This document shows positions 47,115 through 56,115 of a DNA stretch of 64,000 bases, piece by piece. This DNA comes from Pseudarthrobacter sp. NBSH8. Its GTDB lineage: Bacteria; Actinomycetota; Actinomycetes; Actinomycetales; Micrococcaceae. Under the pieces are notes generated by a model. The model saw nothing but the letters and a program-made list of their open reading frames with translations. It was not told the origin of the DNA and made no database searches. The position numbers and the translations under genes are program-made. The stretch is from contig NZ_CP043178.1 of the NCBI RefSeq assembly GCF_014217545.1, forward strand, positions 2,790,001 through 2,854,000, read 5' to 3'. Position 1 is the first letter of the stretch. Every line of letters starts with the position of its first letter.

Positions 47115-48466
47115 GCTGATTCCTTCTGAGGGTCGAGGTCCTTCATGATGCTGATGTCCTTGGGTGGGGACTGTGTGCCGGCTATGCGGTGCTGGCTTGA
47201 AAAGCGGGCCGGGTTGAGCACTCCCCAACGAGGATCCGTCCGGCCGTCGAGCAAGTCCCGGCAGATCGCTGCCGCCGCCGGAGCAAGGAGCACTCCGTGA
47301 CGGAAGAACCCGGTGGCAACAATCAGCCCGGCAATGTTCCCCAGGCTCTCCTGGTTTCCCGTTCCTGGTGCGGAAACCGGTACGCGGCCCAGGAGCGGCG
47401 CGTTGTCAGGGGTCGCCGGCCTTGCCCGCGCAGTACATTCGAGGAGTTCAAGCTCCGAGACGGCAGGCACCAGGACCTGGGCGTCACGCAGCAACTGGTA
47501 GACGCCGCCGGCCGAGACAGCACCATCGCCTGTCCCGGCGAGCGCGTCCTCCCGTTGCGTTGCCCCGATCACCACCGTGCCGTTCCCTCTGGGAACGATG
47601 TAGACCGGCACGCCATGGACTATTCCGCGGACTGTCGAGGTGAGGAGCGGGCGCAGGTGCTGCGGCACAGCAAGTCGAAGGATGTCACCGTAGACGGGCC
47701 GCAGGGGCAGGTACAGCCCAACCGGCAGGCCTTCCAGCGAGGCCGCCTGCAATCCGTTGGCCACGATAGTCTCGCCGGCCTGGACTATTCCGCCGTCGGC
47801 GAGCGCCACGCCGCTGACGCGGCCGTCCTCCCAAAGAACGGCAGCGGCCCGCTGGTCAACGGCGAATCCCCCGCGGGCACCTGCCACGGCGGTTTCTGTT
47901 CCCGGTTCATGGAGGGCCAGGACTTCCTGGAGGCACGCCACCAGCCTCCGTGGATCCACCTGGTGGTCTGCGGGGATGTCCAGGGCACAGGAGATGGCCG
48001 GGCTGAGCAGGGATTCCCTGGATCTGGCCTCACGGACAGTCAGGGGTTCCACCACCAGGCCGCTGGCCTGCTGCACGGCCCGGAGGTCCATCAGCGCCCT
48101 GCGGTCCGCGGCGTCCGCGCCGATGGCGAGGGTCGGCGTCGTCAGGTATCCGGTCTCGCCAGCCCCTGCCAGAGCAAGGTCTGCCGCGAAGGCGGGCCAC
48201 AGGCCGGAGGATGTAAGCATCAGCGCCAGGAGGTCTTCCTCCTGATAGTGGAGTTCGCTTACAGGGGCCAGCATGCCGGCGGCTGCCCAGGTGGCGCCTC
48301 TCCCGGGCGCGTCATCGATCAGCACAACGGAACGGCCGGATCGCCGGGCCTCCCAGGCTATGGCGTGGCCGATGACTCCACCGCCGATGACCGCCACGTC
48401 GGCGTGCAGCACGGAGTCCGGTCGGGCTGATGCAGTCTCAGGCGGGCTGCTTATTGCGGGGGGCAT
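47111..48466 (-). CDS. thiO: Glycine oxidase ThiO
   Basis: 451 residues. An FAD enzyme that oxidises glycine to the dehydroglycine (iminoacetate) used by ThiG; it is the aerobic alternative to ThiH. The FAD motif is VAVIGGGVIGHAIAWEARRS and the C-terminal FAD loop is NIAGLIVATGFFRHGVLLAP. It is the first gene of thiO-thiS-thiG and is preceded directly by the TPP riboswitch. Confidence 0.92.
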
Positions 48467-48474
48467 ATGGTTCC

Positions 48475-48571
48475 TTCCCTACGCCGGTACTAGCCGGATC
48501 AGGTCAAGCGGTCGGCTCTGACGCCCTCTCAGCCCGGCCGCTTTGTGACGGCTGCAACGGGCTCCCGCAGT
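48475..48571 (-). promoter_or_regulatory. TPP (THI-box) riboswitch controlling thiO-thiS-thiG
   Basis: On the minus strand the sequence has GCGGGAGCCCG, CTGAGAGGG, ACCTGATCCGG and TAGTACCGGCGTAGGGA in the order and spacing of the TPP aptamer. It ends 8 bases before the thiO start. The GGAAGG next to it is the ribosome-binding site, so repression is probably translational. A TAAACT -10 candidate at 48580-48585 places transcription start at the aptamer's 5' edge. Confidence 0.93.
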
Positions 48572-48592
48572 ACTCGCCCAGTTTAGGGGAAT

Positions 48593-48598
48593 TAGGCT
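48593..48598 (+). promoter_or_regulatory. -10 box of the leaderless thiE promoter
   Basis: TAGGCT ends 7 bases before the thiE ATG. It lies just outside the riboswitch promoter on the other strand. Confidence 0.55.
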
Positions 48599-48605
48599 GG
48601 TTTCC

Positions 48606-49382
48606 ATGAACGCGCAATCCTTCGCCGCTGCAGGCACGCCCTCCGCCAGCTCTTCCACCCCCGAATCCTTGATCGCAACAGACCCCACCGGCGGCACAGG
48701 CCCGGGCCTCCCGCACAGCGCCCGGCTGTACCTATGCACAGACTCACGCCGTGACCGGGGCGACTTTGGCGAGTTTGTGGACGCGGCTTTTGCCGGCGGC
48801 GTCGACATCATCCAGCTCCGCGACAAGGCGATCGAGGCGGCGGAGGAGCTGGAGCTGCTGGCCGTGCTTCAGGCCGCGGCCGAACGCCACGGAAAGCTAT
48901 GGGCCGTCAATGACCGCGCCGATGTCGCTATGCTGTCCGGCGCCCCCGTCTTCCACATCGGGCAAAAAGACCTGCCGGTCGCTTCCGCCCGCGCCCTGCT
49001 TGGGGCACCCACAGCGATCGGGCTGTCCACGCACACCGCCGAACAGATCGAAGGCGCCATCCGGCTGTCCGGCGGGCTGACGTCCGAACGCGGCCTGGAC
49101 TACTTCTGCGTCGGACCGGTCTGGGCCACTCCCACCAAGCCCGGCCGGGCCGCCGTCGGCCTTGAGCTGGTGCGGTACGCTGCCGAAGCAGTCCGCGCTG
49201 CCGGTGGCGCCCAGGCCACGCTGCCCTGGTTTGCCATCGGAGGCATCGATCTTGGCAACGTGGAGCAGGTGGTGGAGGCCGGTGCCGGCAGGATTGTGGT
49301 GGTGCGCGCCATCACCGAGGCCCCCGATCCCGCAGCGGCTGCCGCAGCACTCGTGGCGGCCCTGAACGCAGGCGCATCCTGA
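48606..49382 (+). CDS. thiE: Thiamine phosphate synthase
   Basis: 258 residues. Joins HMP pyrophosphate and thiazole phosphate to thiamine phosphate. The TIM-barrel signatures are [33 protein letters not shown] and [16 protein letters not shown]. The first 38 residues are a Ser/Thr/Pro-rich extension. It is divergent from the riboswitch-controlled thiO operon and itself has no leader, so it should escape TPP control. Confidence 0.93.
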   Translation: MNAQSFAAAGTPSASSSTPESLIATDPTGGTGPGLPHSARLYLCTDSRRDRGDFGEFVDAAFAGGVDIIQLRDKAIEAAEELELLAVLQAAAERHGKLWAVNDRADVAMLSGAPVFHIGQKDLPVASARALLGAPTAIGLSTHTAEQIEGAIRLSGGLTSERGLDYFCVGPVWATPTKPGRAAVGLELVRYAAEAVRAAGGAQATLPWFAIGGIDLGNVEQVVEAGAGRIVVVRAITEAPDPAAAAAALVAALNAGAS

Positions 49383-49433
49383 CAATCCCACGCGTGGCGG
49401 ACCGTGGGCGTGCACGATCCATGAAAATCGGGC

Positions 49434-49439
49434 TAACCT
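49434..49439 (+). promoter_or_regulatory. -10 box of the leaderless RNB nuclease gene
   Basis: TAACCT ends 7 bases before the GTG at 49447. Confidence 0.55.
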
Positions 49440-49446
49440 GATTTTC

Positions 49447-50946
49447 GTGTCACATCATCGGTTGGCCCCCAACGTCCACGAGCAGACCAACGAGCTCGCG
49501 GCGGCACTGAGCGCCCTGCGGACCGAGCTGGAACTGCCCGGACCCTACCCGGCGGAGGCGGTCCGGGACGCGGAAGCGGCAGTGGCCGCACACGAGTTGC
49601 CAGGCGCTGACCTGACAGACGTGGACTTCCTCACCATCGATCCGGCGTCCTCCACTGACCTGGACCAGGCGCTATTCATCGAGCGCGCGGACGATGGCTA
49701 CCGCGTGCTTTATGCCATCGCTGACGTGCCGTCCTTTGTCCGCCCCGGCGGCATGCTGGATGCAGAGACCCGGCGCCGCGGCCAAACGTTCTACGCCCCG
49801 GACGGCCGGATCCCGCTGCACCCGGAGGTCATCAGCGAAGGAGCCGGCAGCCTCCTGGCCGGGCAGCTTTGTTCCGCCTACGTGTGGGAGTTCGAGCTGG
49901 ACGACACCGCACAGATCTCCACGGTGAGTGTCCGCAGGGCCACCATCCGCAGCAGGGCCAAGCTGAGCTACAAGGGAGTCCAGGCCGAACTGGACGCCGG
50001 GACGCCAGGTCCCGTGCTGCAGCTCCTGAAGGAAGTGGGGCTCAAACGGGTTGAACTGGAGCGGCAACGTGGCGGCGCCAGCCTGAACATGCCCGAGCAG
50101 GAAATCGTGCAACTGCCCGACGGCGGCTACCGGATTGCCGCGGCACCGCAGCTTCCGGTGGAGGACTGGAACGCCCAGATTTCCCTGATGACCGGAATGG
50201 CGGCAGCGAACCTGATGTTGGCGGGAAAGGTGGGCATCTTGCGCACCATGCCGGCGCCGGACGAGCGCTCCCTGCGTCACTTCCGCCTCCAGACCGAGGC
50301 ATTGGGCAAGCCCTGGGACGGCAAAATCAGTTACGGCGAATACCTCCGCAGCCTTGATCCGACAGAGCCCCGGCAACTGGCCATCCTGCACTCGGCCGGA
50401 ATGCTGTTCCGCGGCGCCAGCTACACGGCGTTTGACGGCACCGTCCCGGACGACGCCGTCCAGTCCGCCATCGGCGCCGCCTATGCCCACACCACAGCAC
50501 CGCTCCGGCGCCTCATCGACCGCTTCGTGCTGGTGATCTGCGAAGCGCTGAGCAACGGCAAGCCGGTACCGGACTGGGCGCGGGAAGCCCTGCCGTCCCT
50601 GCCGGAGATCATGGCCGGATCCGACCAGTTGGCTTCGCGGATGGAGCGCATGGCGCTGGACACGGTGGAGGCCGCGCTCCTGGTCAACCATGTGGGCCAG
50701 GAATTCGAGGCGATCGTGATTTCCGGCTCCAAGCCACAAAAGGACAACGGAAACGGGAAAAACGGCAACGGCGCCAGGAACGGCGCTGCGAAAAACGGGA
50801 ACGGCCCCTCGGGGGTCATCCAGATCGCCGAACCCGCCGTGACGGCCCGCTGCGCCGGCGACCTGGAATCGGGCACAAAGGTGCGTGTCCGCCTGATCTC
50901 CTCCGATATTGCCGCGCGCGAGGTCCACTTCGAGCTGCTGGCCTGA
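49447..50946 (+). CDS. RNB-domain 3'-5' exoribonuclease (RNase II/R family)
   Basis: 499 residues. The RNB active site is recognisable: DFLTIDPASSTDLDQALFIE, with the metal-binding aspartates, and later the AYAHTTAPLRRLIDRFVL block. It is shorter than RNase II or R and lacks clear N-terminal cold-shock domains; a short S1-like segment may remain at the C-terminus (VTARCAGDLESGTKVRVRLI). An Asn/Gly-rich low-complexity insert (about residues 435-458) precedes it. It is a likely RNA-turnover enzyme, next to an RNA helicase. Confidence 0.9.
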   Translation: MSHHRLAPNVHEQTNELAAALSALRTELELPGPYPAEAVRDAEAAVAAHELPGADLTDVDFLTIDPASSTDLDQALFIERADDGYRVLYAIADVPSFVRPGGMLDAETRRRGQTFYAPDGRIPLHPEVISEGAGSLLAGQLCSAYVWEFELDDTAQISTVSVRRATIRSRAKLSYKGVQAELDAGTPGPVLQLLKEVGLKRVELERQRGGASLNMPEQEIVQLPDGGYRIAAAPQLPVEDWNAQISLMTGMAAANLMLAGKVGILRTMPAPDERSLRHFRLQTEALGKPWDGKISYGEYLRSLDPTEPRQLAILHSAGMLFRGASYTAFDGTVPDDAVQSAIGAAYAHTTAPLRRLIDRFVLVICEALSNGKPVPDWAREALPSLPEIMAGSDQLASRMERMALDTVEAALLVNHVGQEFEAIVISGSKPQKDNGNGKNGNGARNGAAKNGNGPSGVIQIAEPAVTARCAGDLESGTKVRVRLISSDIAAREVHFELLA

Positions 50947-51239
50947 ACCATCAGTGCCCGGCCTGATCGGCCCAAAGCCGGGATTCAGGGTCCGTGCCGC
51001 TAGACTGAAGAAGTAGATATGGATGCCCGGTCGTTGATTTCCTTGATTTGAATTCAACAAGCCCGCCCCTACGCGATCTTGAGATGCACCCGTTGGTCAC
51101 CAGTGCCAGCATTTTGATAGCCCGCGATCGGCTTCCACTGGATTTGCTTGCGCGCTTCGAGCGTGCTCCGGAACGGCCACGTTGGCCGGCCCGTTGAGCA
51201 GGCAGCGCCAATGCCCAAATGAATTAAGGAAACTCCACT
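50947..51239 (+). promoter_or_regulatory. Long 5' leader region of the DEAD-box helicase gene
   Basis: No supported gene in 293 bases. A TAGACT -10 candidate at 51001-51006 would give a 5' untranslated region of about 225 bases, unusual beside the many leaderless genes here. It contains a ten-codon open frame at 51019-51051 (MDARSLISLI) of doubtful meaning. The helicase ribosome-binding site AAGGAA lies 8 bases before its GTG. Confidence 0.45.
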
Positions 51240-52931
51240 GTGAGTGAATTGCATACCCACCAGATCCTGACTGACGACTCCGGCATCGAGACGATCGAAC
51301 CCGAAGAAACCATCATCTCGGACGAGAAACCGCACGAGATTGAGGAAAAATCCTTCGCTGACTTCAACGTCCGCGCCGACATCGTGGAATCCCTTGCCGA
51401 CGCCGGGATCACCCACCCCTTCCCCATCCAGGCCATGACCCTGCCCGTGGCGCTTTCGGGCCACGACATCATCGGGCAGGCCAAGACCGGCACCGGCAAG
51501 ACCCTCGGCTTCGGCATCCCCGCCCTGCAGCGCGTTGTGGGTCCGGACGACGCCGGCTATGACAAGCTCGCAGTTCCCGGCGCACCGCAGGCCCTGGTCA
51601 TCGTGCCCACCCGCGAACTGGCCGTCCAGGTGGCCAACGATCTCCAGAACGCCTCCCGCAAGCGCAACGCCCGCATCACCACCATCTACGGCGGCCGTGC
51701 CTACGAGCCCCAGGTGGAGGCCCTGCAGAATGGCGTCGAAGTGGTCGTCGGTACCCCCGGCCGCCTCATTGACCTTTACAAGCAGAAGCACCTCGTCCTG
51801 AAAAACGTCAAGATGGTCATCCTTGACGAGGCCGACGAAATGCTGGACCTCGGCTTCCTCCCGGACGTGGAAACGCTGATCGCCGGTACCCCTGCGGTTC
51901 GGCAGACGCTGCTGTTCTCCGCCACCATGCCCGGCCCGGTCATCGCCATGGCCCGCCGGTACATGACGCAGCCCACGCACATCCGGGCCGCTGATCCGGA
52001 CGACGAGGGCCTGACCAAGCGCGACATCCGCCAGCTCATCTACCGTGCCCACAGCATGGACAAGATCGAAGTTGTGGCCCGCATCCTGCAGGCCCGCGGC
52101 CGCGGCCGCACCATCATCTTCACCAAGACCAAGCGCACCGCCGCGAAGGTTGCCGAGGAGCTGGTGGACCGCGGCTTCGCCGCCGCGGCCATCCACGGCG
52201 ACCTGGGCCAGGGCGCCCGCGAGCAGGCCCTCCGCGCCTTCCGCAACAACAAGGTGGACGTCCTGGTGGCCACCGACGTCGCCGCCCGCGGCATCGACGT
52301 CGACGACGTTACGCACGTCATCAACTACCAGTGCGTCGAAGACGAAAAGATCTACCTGCACCGTGTGGGCCGCACCGGCCGCGCCGGAAACAAGGGCACT
52401 GCCGTGACCTTCGTTGACTGGGACGACATGCCGCGCTGGGGCCTGATCAACAAGGCCTTGGGACTCAGCGTCCCGGAGCCGGTGGAAACGTACTCCTCCT
52501 CGCCGCACCTCTACGAAGAGCTGGACATTCCGCAAGGCACCAAGGGACGCCTGCCCCGCAACAAGCGCGTGCTGGCCGGCGTCGACGCCGAGGTCCTCGA
52601 GGACCTGGGAGAGACCGGCAAGAAGAACACCCGCCCCAGCGGTGGCCGCGACAGCAGCCGCGACAGCAGCCGCGACGCCGGCCGCTCCGGTGGGCGCGAC
52701 AGCAGCCGCCGCACCGGCGAGCCCGGCGGACGCTCCGGTGACCGCCGTCGTCGTACCTCTGATGCGGCGACCGCCGGCACCAGCCCCGCCCCGGAACCGG
52801 CCACTGCGGCTCCATCCGACGCCGAAGTGGACCCTCGTGCCCGCCGCAGCCGGACCCGCACCCGGCGCCGCAACGGCGAAGTAGTGGCCGGCGCCGACAA
52901 CGGCCAGCAGCAGCGCAGCACCGAGGCATAA
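51240..52931 (+). CDS. DEAD-box ATP-dependent RNA helicase
   Basis: 563 residues. All core motifs are present: Q-motif region FPIQAMTLPVAL, Walker A AKTGTGKT, PTRELAVQ, DEADEMLDLGF, SATMP, and HRVGRTGRAGNKGTAV. The C-terminus is an Arg/Asp/Ser-rich disordered tail with RDSSRD-like repeats, expected to bind RNA. It resembles the RhlE/DeaD group that unwinds structured RNA in ribosome assembly and cold adaptation. The GTG start is supported by AAGGAA. A DNA methyltransferase gene follows after 8 bases. Confidence 0.92.
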   Translation: MSELHTHQILTDDSGIETIEPEETIISDEKPHEIEEKSFADFNVRADIVESLADAGITHPFPIQAMTLPVALSGHDIIGQAKTGTGKTLGFGIPALQRVVGPDDAGYDKLAVPGAPQALVIVPTRELAVQVANDLQNASRKRNARITTIYGGRAYEPQVEALQNGVEVVVGTPGRLIDLYKQKHLVLKNVKMVILDEADEMLDLGFLPDVETLIAGTPAVRQTLLFSATMPGPVIAMARRYMTQPTHIRAADPDDEGLTKRDIRQLIYRAHSMDKIEVVARILQARGRGRTIIFTKTKRTAAKVAEELVDRGFAAAAIHGDLGQGAREQALRAFRNNKVDVLVATDVAARGIDVDDVTHVINYQCVEDEKIYLHRVGRTGRAGNKGTAVTFVDWDDMPRWGLINKALGLSVPEPVETYSSSPHLYEELDIPQGTKGRLPRNKRVLAGVDAEVLEDLGETGKKNTRPSGGRDSSRDSSRDAGRSGGRDSSRRTGEPGGRSGDRRRRTSDAATAGTSPAPEPATAAPSDAEVDPRARRSRTRTRRRNGEVVAGADNGQQQRSTEA

Positions 52932-52939
52932 CAGCGTCG

Positions 52940-53812
52940 ATGACTGACACCGTCTGGGCGCCGGACGGCAGCAACCTGGTGGTTCACGCGGACAACGCGG
53001 AGTTCCTCCCCTCGCTGCCGGACGGCGCCTTCACCTTGATATACGTTGACCCGCCGTTCAACACCGGCAGGGTCCAGAAGCGCCAGGAAACGCGGATGGT
53101 GCTGAACACCGACGGGGATGGCGACCGCGTGGGCTTCAAGGGGCGTTCCTACGACACCATCAAGGGCGCCCTGCACCGGTACGATGACGCCTTCAGTGAC
53201 TACTGGTCGTTCCTGGAACCCCGGCTCGTGGAAGCCTGGCGGCTGCTGGCAGACGACGGCACGCTCTACCTCCACCTGGACTACCGGGAAGTCCACTACG
53301 CGAAGGTAATGCTGGACGCCATCTTCGGCCGCGAGTGCTTCCTCAACGAGATCATTTGGGCCTACGATTACGGTGCCCGCGCCAAGTACCGCTGGCCCAC
53401 CAAGCACGACAACATCCTCGTGTACGTCAAGAACCCGACGAAATACCACTTCGACAACGCAGAGGTGGACCGCGAGCCCTACATGGCCCCTGGCCTGGTG
53501 ACCCCGGCGAAGCGGGAGCTCGGGAAGCTGCCCACCGACGTCTGGTGGCACACCATCGTCTCCCCCACGGGCAAGGAAAAGACCGGCTATCCCACGCAGA
53601 AGCCCGAGGGCCTCATCCGCCGTGTGGTGTCGGCGTCAAGCCGGCCCGGGGACTGGTGCCTGGACTTCTTCGCCGGTTCCGGGACCCTTGGCGCCGTGGC
53701 GGCCAAACTTGACCGGAGGTTCGTGTGTGTGGACCAGAACCAGCCGGCCATCGATGTGATGGCCAAGCGGCTGGGTGCCAAGGCGACCTTTACGTCGTTC
53801 CCGCCACGTTAG
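52940..53812 (+). CDS. Orphan site-specific DNA methyltransferase (N6-adenine/N4-cytosine type)
   Basis: 290 residues. Motif IV DPPF (residues 37-40, YVDPPFNTG) precedes motif I DFFAGSGTLGA near the C-terminus, the beta-class order of amino-methyltransferases. The target-recognition region lies between. No restriction endonuclease or specificity subunit is adjacent, so it is an orphan. Its position 8 bases after the helicase gene suggests co-transcription. The recognition sequence is unknown. Confidence 0.88.
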   Translation: MTDTVWAPDGSNLVVHADNAEFLPSLPDGAFTLIYVDPPFNTGRVQKRQETRMVLNTDGDGDRVGFKGRSYDTIKGALHRYDDAFSDYWSFLEPRLVEAWRLLADDGTLYLHLDYREVHYAKVMLDAIFGRECFLNEIIWAYDYGARAKYRWPTKHDNILVYVKNPTKYHFDNAEVDREPYMAPGLVTPAKRELGKLPTDVWWHTIVSPTGKEKTGYPTQKPEGLIRRVVSASSRPGDWCLDFFAGSGTLGAVAAKLDRRFVCVDQNQPAIDVMAKRLGAKATFTSFPPR

Positions 53813-53876
53813 CGAGCAGTAGGCGTGGTTCTGGGCCTCCTGAACCTCTGCTATCTGCTTCTCCGCCGATGGTCTT

Positions 53877-54251
53877 TTAGCAACCCCCCATCAGCTGGAT
53901 GCCGTGGCCAGCCTGCCGATTGTCCAGGACGACACCCTTGGAGTCACAGTGCGCGTTGACCAGCAGGGCATAACCGCTGCCATTCTGAAAGTTTCCCTTC
54001 TGGCCGATTGGCGCGGTTGGATCGAGCTCTTTGAGCGATCCCGGCGGTACGAAGACCCAAGCGTTTTCCGCCACGATGAAGGCCCAATTGCCCTTGATAT
54101 ACAACTCGAAGCCCGGGTACGGCTCGTGGAAGGTGGCGCCGGTGAGATTGGCCGGGCGGCTGACGTTACTACAGTCCAGCGCATTGGCGGCCACAGGGAC
54201 GAACAACAGTGCTACGGTCATACCGGCCGCGGCCAGGGACTTTTTGAACAT
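53877..54251 (-). CDS. Small secreted protein of unknown function
   Basis: 124 residues. A signal peptide (KKSLAAAGMTVALLFVPVAANA) is followed by a mature domain of about 100 residues with three Cys (DCSNV, AHCDSKG, GGC) and an aromatic core (GFELYIKGNWAFIVAENAWV). No family is recognised. The ATG has a strong GGAGGAAATCC ribosome-binding site. An IS1380 element lies 80 bases upstream and appears to separate the gene from its promoter, so it may now be silent. Confidence 0.75.
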   Translation of the reverse strand: MFKKSLAAAGMTVALLFVPVAANALDCSNVSRPANLTGATFHEPYPGFELYIKGNWAFIVAENAWVFVPPGSLKELDPTAPIGQKGNFQNGSGYALLVNAHCDSKGVVLDNRQAGHGIQLMGGC

Positions 54252-54330
54252 GGATTTCCTCCGTCACTCGTTGGGCACTGCTTACGACGAGACACGCAAT
54301 GGGCCTTCGCCGCACCCCAGTAAGCGCTAG

Positions 54331-56071
54331 CCCGGGGTTTTCATCAGTCTTGGGCTGACGGGTGTGTTTAAGAGACGAAAAGGTGCTCTGACAAGGGAAA
54401 ATAGGGGTGTCTACGCCGTTATTTCCGTGTCTTGAAGGAGCACCTTTTCGATGCCCCAGTCTACCAAGGTCTTCCCATCCGTCCCGGTCACTTTCACCGG
54501 CCAGTCGCTGGTCTCCCATGCCGGTGCCAGGGTCCTGACTTCATTCATTGACGCCCTCGGGTTCCGGGATCTGTGCGAGGACCGGCTGGGCCAGTTCGTC
54601 CCCGCGATGGCCTCGCACCGGCCAGGGAGGCTGCTCGGGTCGCTGGCGGTGATGCTCGCCGCCGGCGGCGAGTACGCCTCCGACCTGGACATCCTGCGCT
54701 CCCAGCCCGGAGTGTTCGGGAAAGTGCCCTCGAACGCGACAGTCTCGCGGTTCTTCGAACGCACCGTGAAGAACCCGGACGTTTTCGATTACGGTTTTTC
54801 GACCCTGTCCAAGGAACTGCGGACCCGGGCATGGGAAGCCGCGGGTGACCGCAGCCCGGCGGTGACGGCGACGGCCGCGGACCCGCTGGTCATCGACCTC
54901 GACGCCACACTGGTGGCCTCGCACTCCGAGAAGGAACGAGCCACCGGCAACTACAAGGGCGGGTTTGGATTCGCCCCGTTCACCGCCAGCATCGATTACG
55001 GTTCCGGCCGAGGCACCGGGGAGGAACTCGCGGTGCTGTTGCGCCACGGCGGGGCAACAGCGAACAACGCCGAGGACCACATCCGCATCTTCGAGGCCGC
55101 CATCGCGGTCCTGCCCGACGCACTCTACGGTGAAGACGACGAACTGGACGGGGAGAAAATCCTGGTCCGCACCGACAGCGCCGGCGCGTCCCGGAAGTTC
55201 CTCTGGTACCTGCATTCGCGCGGCGTGCAGTTCTCCGTCTCGTACCCGGTTCCGGTCGGCAAGGCCCACATGATCGACTGGATCAACGACAAGAAATACT
55301 GGCAGCCGGCCCTGGACCAGGACGGCAACGAACGCGACGACGCCTGGGTCATCAACGCCACCCAGGTGATCCCGCTCGAGGACTACCCGCCCGGGACGAA
55401 GATCTTCCTGCGCGCCGAACCGCTGCACCCCGGTGCGACACCGACCCTGCTCGACATCGACGGTCACCGTGTAACAGCGTTCCTGACGAATGCCCCACGC
55501 TGGCACGGACCGTTCCTGGACGCCCGGCACCGGGCCCGCGGCCGCTGCGAGAACCGCATCAAGACGCTGAAGAACACCGGCCTGAGCAAGCTCCCCTTCT
55601 TCGATTTCGCCGCGAACCAGGCCTGGGCGAACCTCGCGGTCCTGGCCGCGAACCTGGTCTCCTGGCTCCAGCTCACCGCCCTGCCCGACGGCCACAAGGC
55701 ACAGGGCTGGGACATCAAACGCTGGCGCTACCGGCTCTTCGCCACCGCCGGCAAGATCATCACCCGCGCCCGCCGGACCCACCTGCTGCTGCCCGACGCC
55801 GCACCGGAGAAACCCCTCATCGCCGCACTGCTCGAAGCGATCAGCCGGATCGCTGCAGCCGCTAACCGCCCCGCACACCTGCTGCGGACCTGACACCGCA
55901 GCCCCCGTCAACCAACGAGCCGGAAAGAGCACGCCAACGGGATCAGTGGAAGCCCGCGCCCCGCCCCGCGACCCCGGGGCCCTTCAGCCACGCCCTAAAT
56001 CCGATCCAGCCCGCCGGGACGACAAAAACCCGGACCCGGCGCCCCGACCGCCGTCCGATGAAAAATCCGGG
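54331..56071 (+). mobile_element. Complete IS1380-family insertion sequence
   Basis: 1,741 bases. Terminal inverted repeats CCCGGGGTTTTCATC (54331-54345) and CCCGGATTTTTCATC (56057-56071, read inward) match at 13 of 15 positions. The element is flanked by a 4-base direct repeat CTAG (54327-54330 and 56072-56075), a target duplication consistent with the family. It holds one intact transposase gene, so it may be active or recently active. Because CTAG is palindromic, the exact ends are ambiguous by up to 4 bases. Confidence 0.88.
54451..55893 (+). CDS. IS1380-family transposase
   Basis: 480 residues of DDE-type transposase. Family-like blocks are PSNATVSRFFER, DPLVIDLDATLVASHSEKE, ILVRTDSAGASRKFL and ARGRCENRIKTLKNTGL, the last containing the catalytic Glu region. 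No frameshift or internal stop is seen. A long antisense frame over the gene is a codon-bias shadow. Confidence 0.92.
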   Translation: MPQSTKVFPSVPVTFTGQSLVSHAGARVLTSFIDALGFRDLCEDRLGQFVPAMASHRPGRLLGSLAVMLAAGGEYASDLDILRSQPGVFGKVPSNATVSRFFERTVKNPDVFDYGFSTLSKELRTRAWEAAGDRSPAVTATAADPLVIDLDATLVASHSEKERATGNYKGGFGFAPFTASIDYGSGRGTGEELAVLLRHGGATANNAEDHIRIFEAAIAVLPDALYGEDDELDGEKILVRTDSAGASRKFLWYLHSRGVQFSVSYPVPVGKAHMIDWINDKKYWQPALDQDGNERDDAWVINATQVIPLEDYPPGTKIFLRAEPLHPGATPTLLDIDGHRVTAFLTNAPRWHGPFLDARHRARGRCENRIKTLKNTGLSKLPFFDFAANQAWANLAVLAANLVSWLQLTALPDGHKAQGWDIKRWRYRLFATAGKIITRARRTHLLLPDAAPEKPLIAALLEAISRIAAAANRPAHLLRT

Positions 56072-56073
56072 CT

Positions 56074-56101
56074 AGAGTACTCAGCGTTGACTATTAGTCA
56101 A
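56074..56101 (-). promoter_or_regulatory. Promoter cut off from its gene by the insertion sequence
   Basis: On the minus strand TTGACT (56096-56101), a 16-base spacer and TACTCT (56074-56079), reading leftward into the right end of the IS. The last two bases of the -10 lie in the CTAG target duplication. In the reconstructed empty site it would lie about 80 bases from the secreted-protein start. Confidence 0.65.
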
Positions 56102-56110
56102 TGAGCGCTC
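56087..56110. promoter_or_regulatory. Palindromic operator overlapping the severed promoter
   Basis: TTGACTA-T-TAGTCAA (56087-56101) is a perfect 7-1-7 palindrome that overlaps the -35 hexamer, followed at once by the palindrome GAGCGCTC (56103-56110). The layout resembles sites of dimeric repressors such as TetR proteins. Confidence 0.5.
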
Positions 56111-56115
56111 GTTAG

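Noticed and set aside
51019..51051. Ten-codon leader peptide before the helicase
   Set aside because: No ribosome-binding site, no regulatory codon run, and no attenuator hairpin; kept only as a remark on the leader.
54541..55932. 463-codon minus-strand frame across the IS1380 transposase
   Set aside because: Antisense codon-bias shadow rich in Gly and Val; the plus-strand frame has clear transposase motifs.
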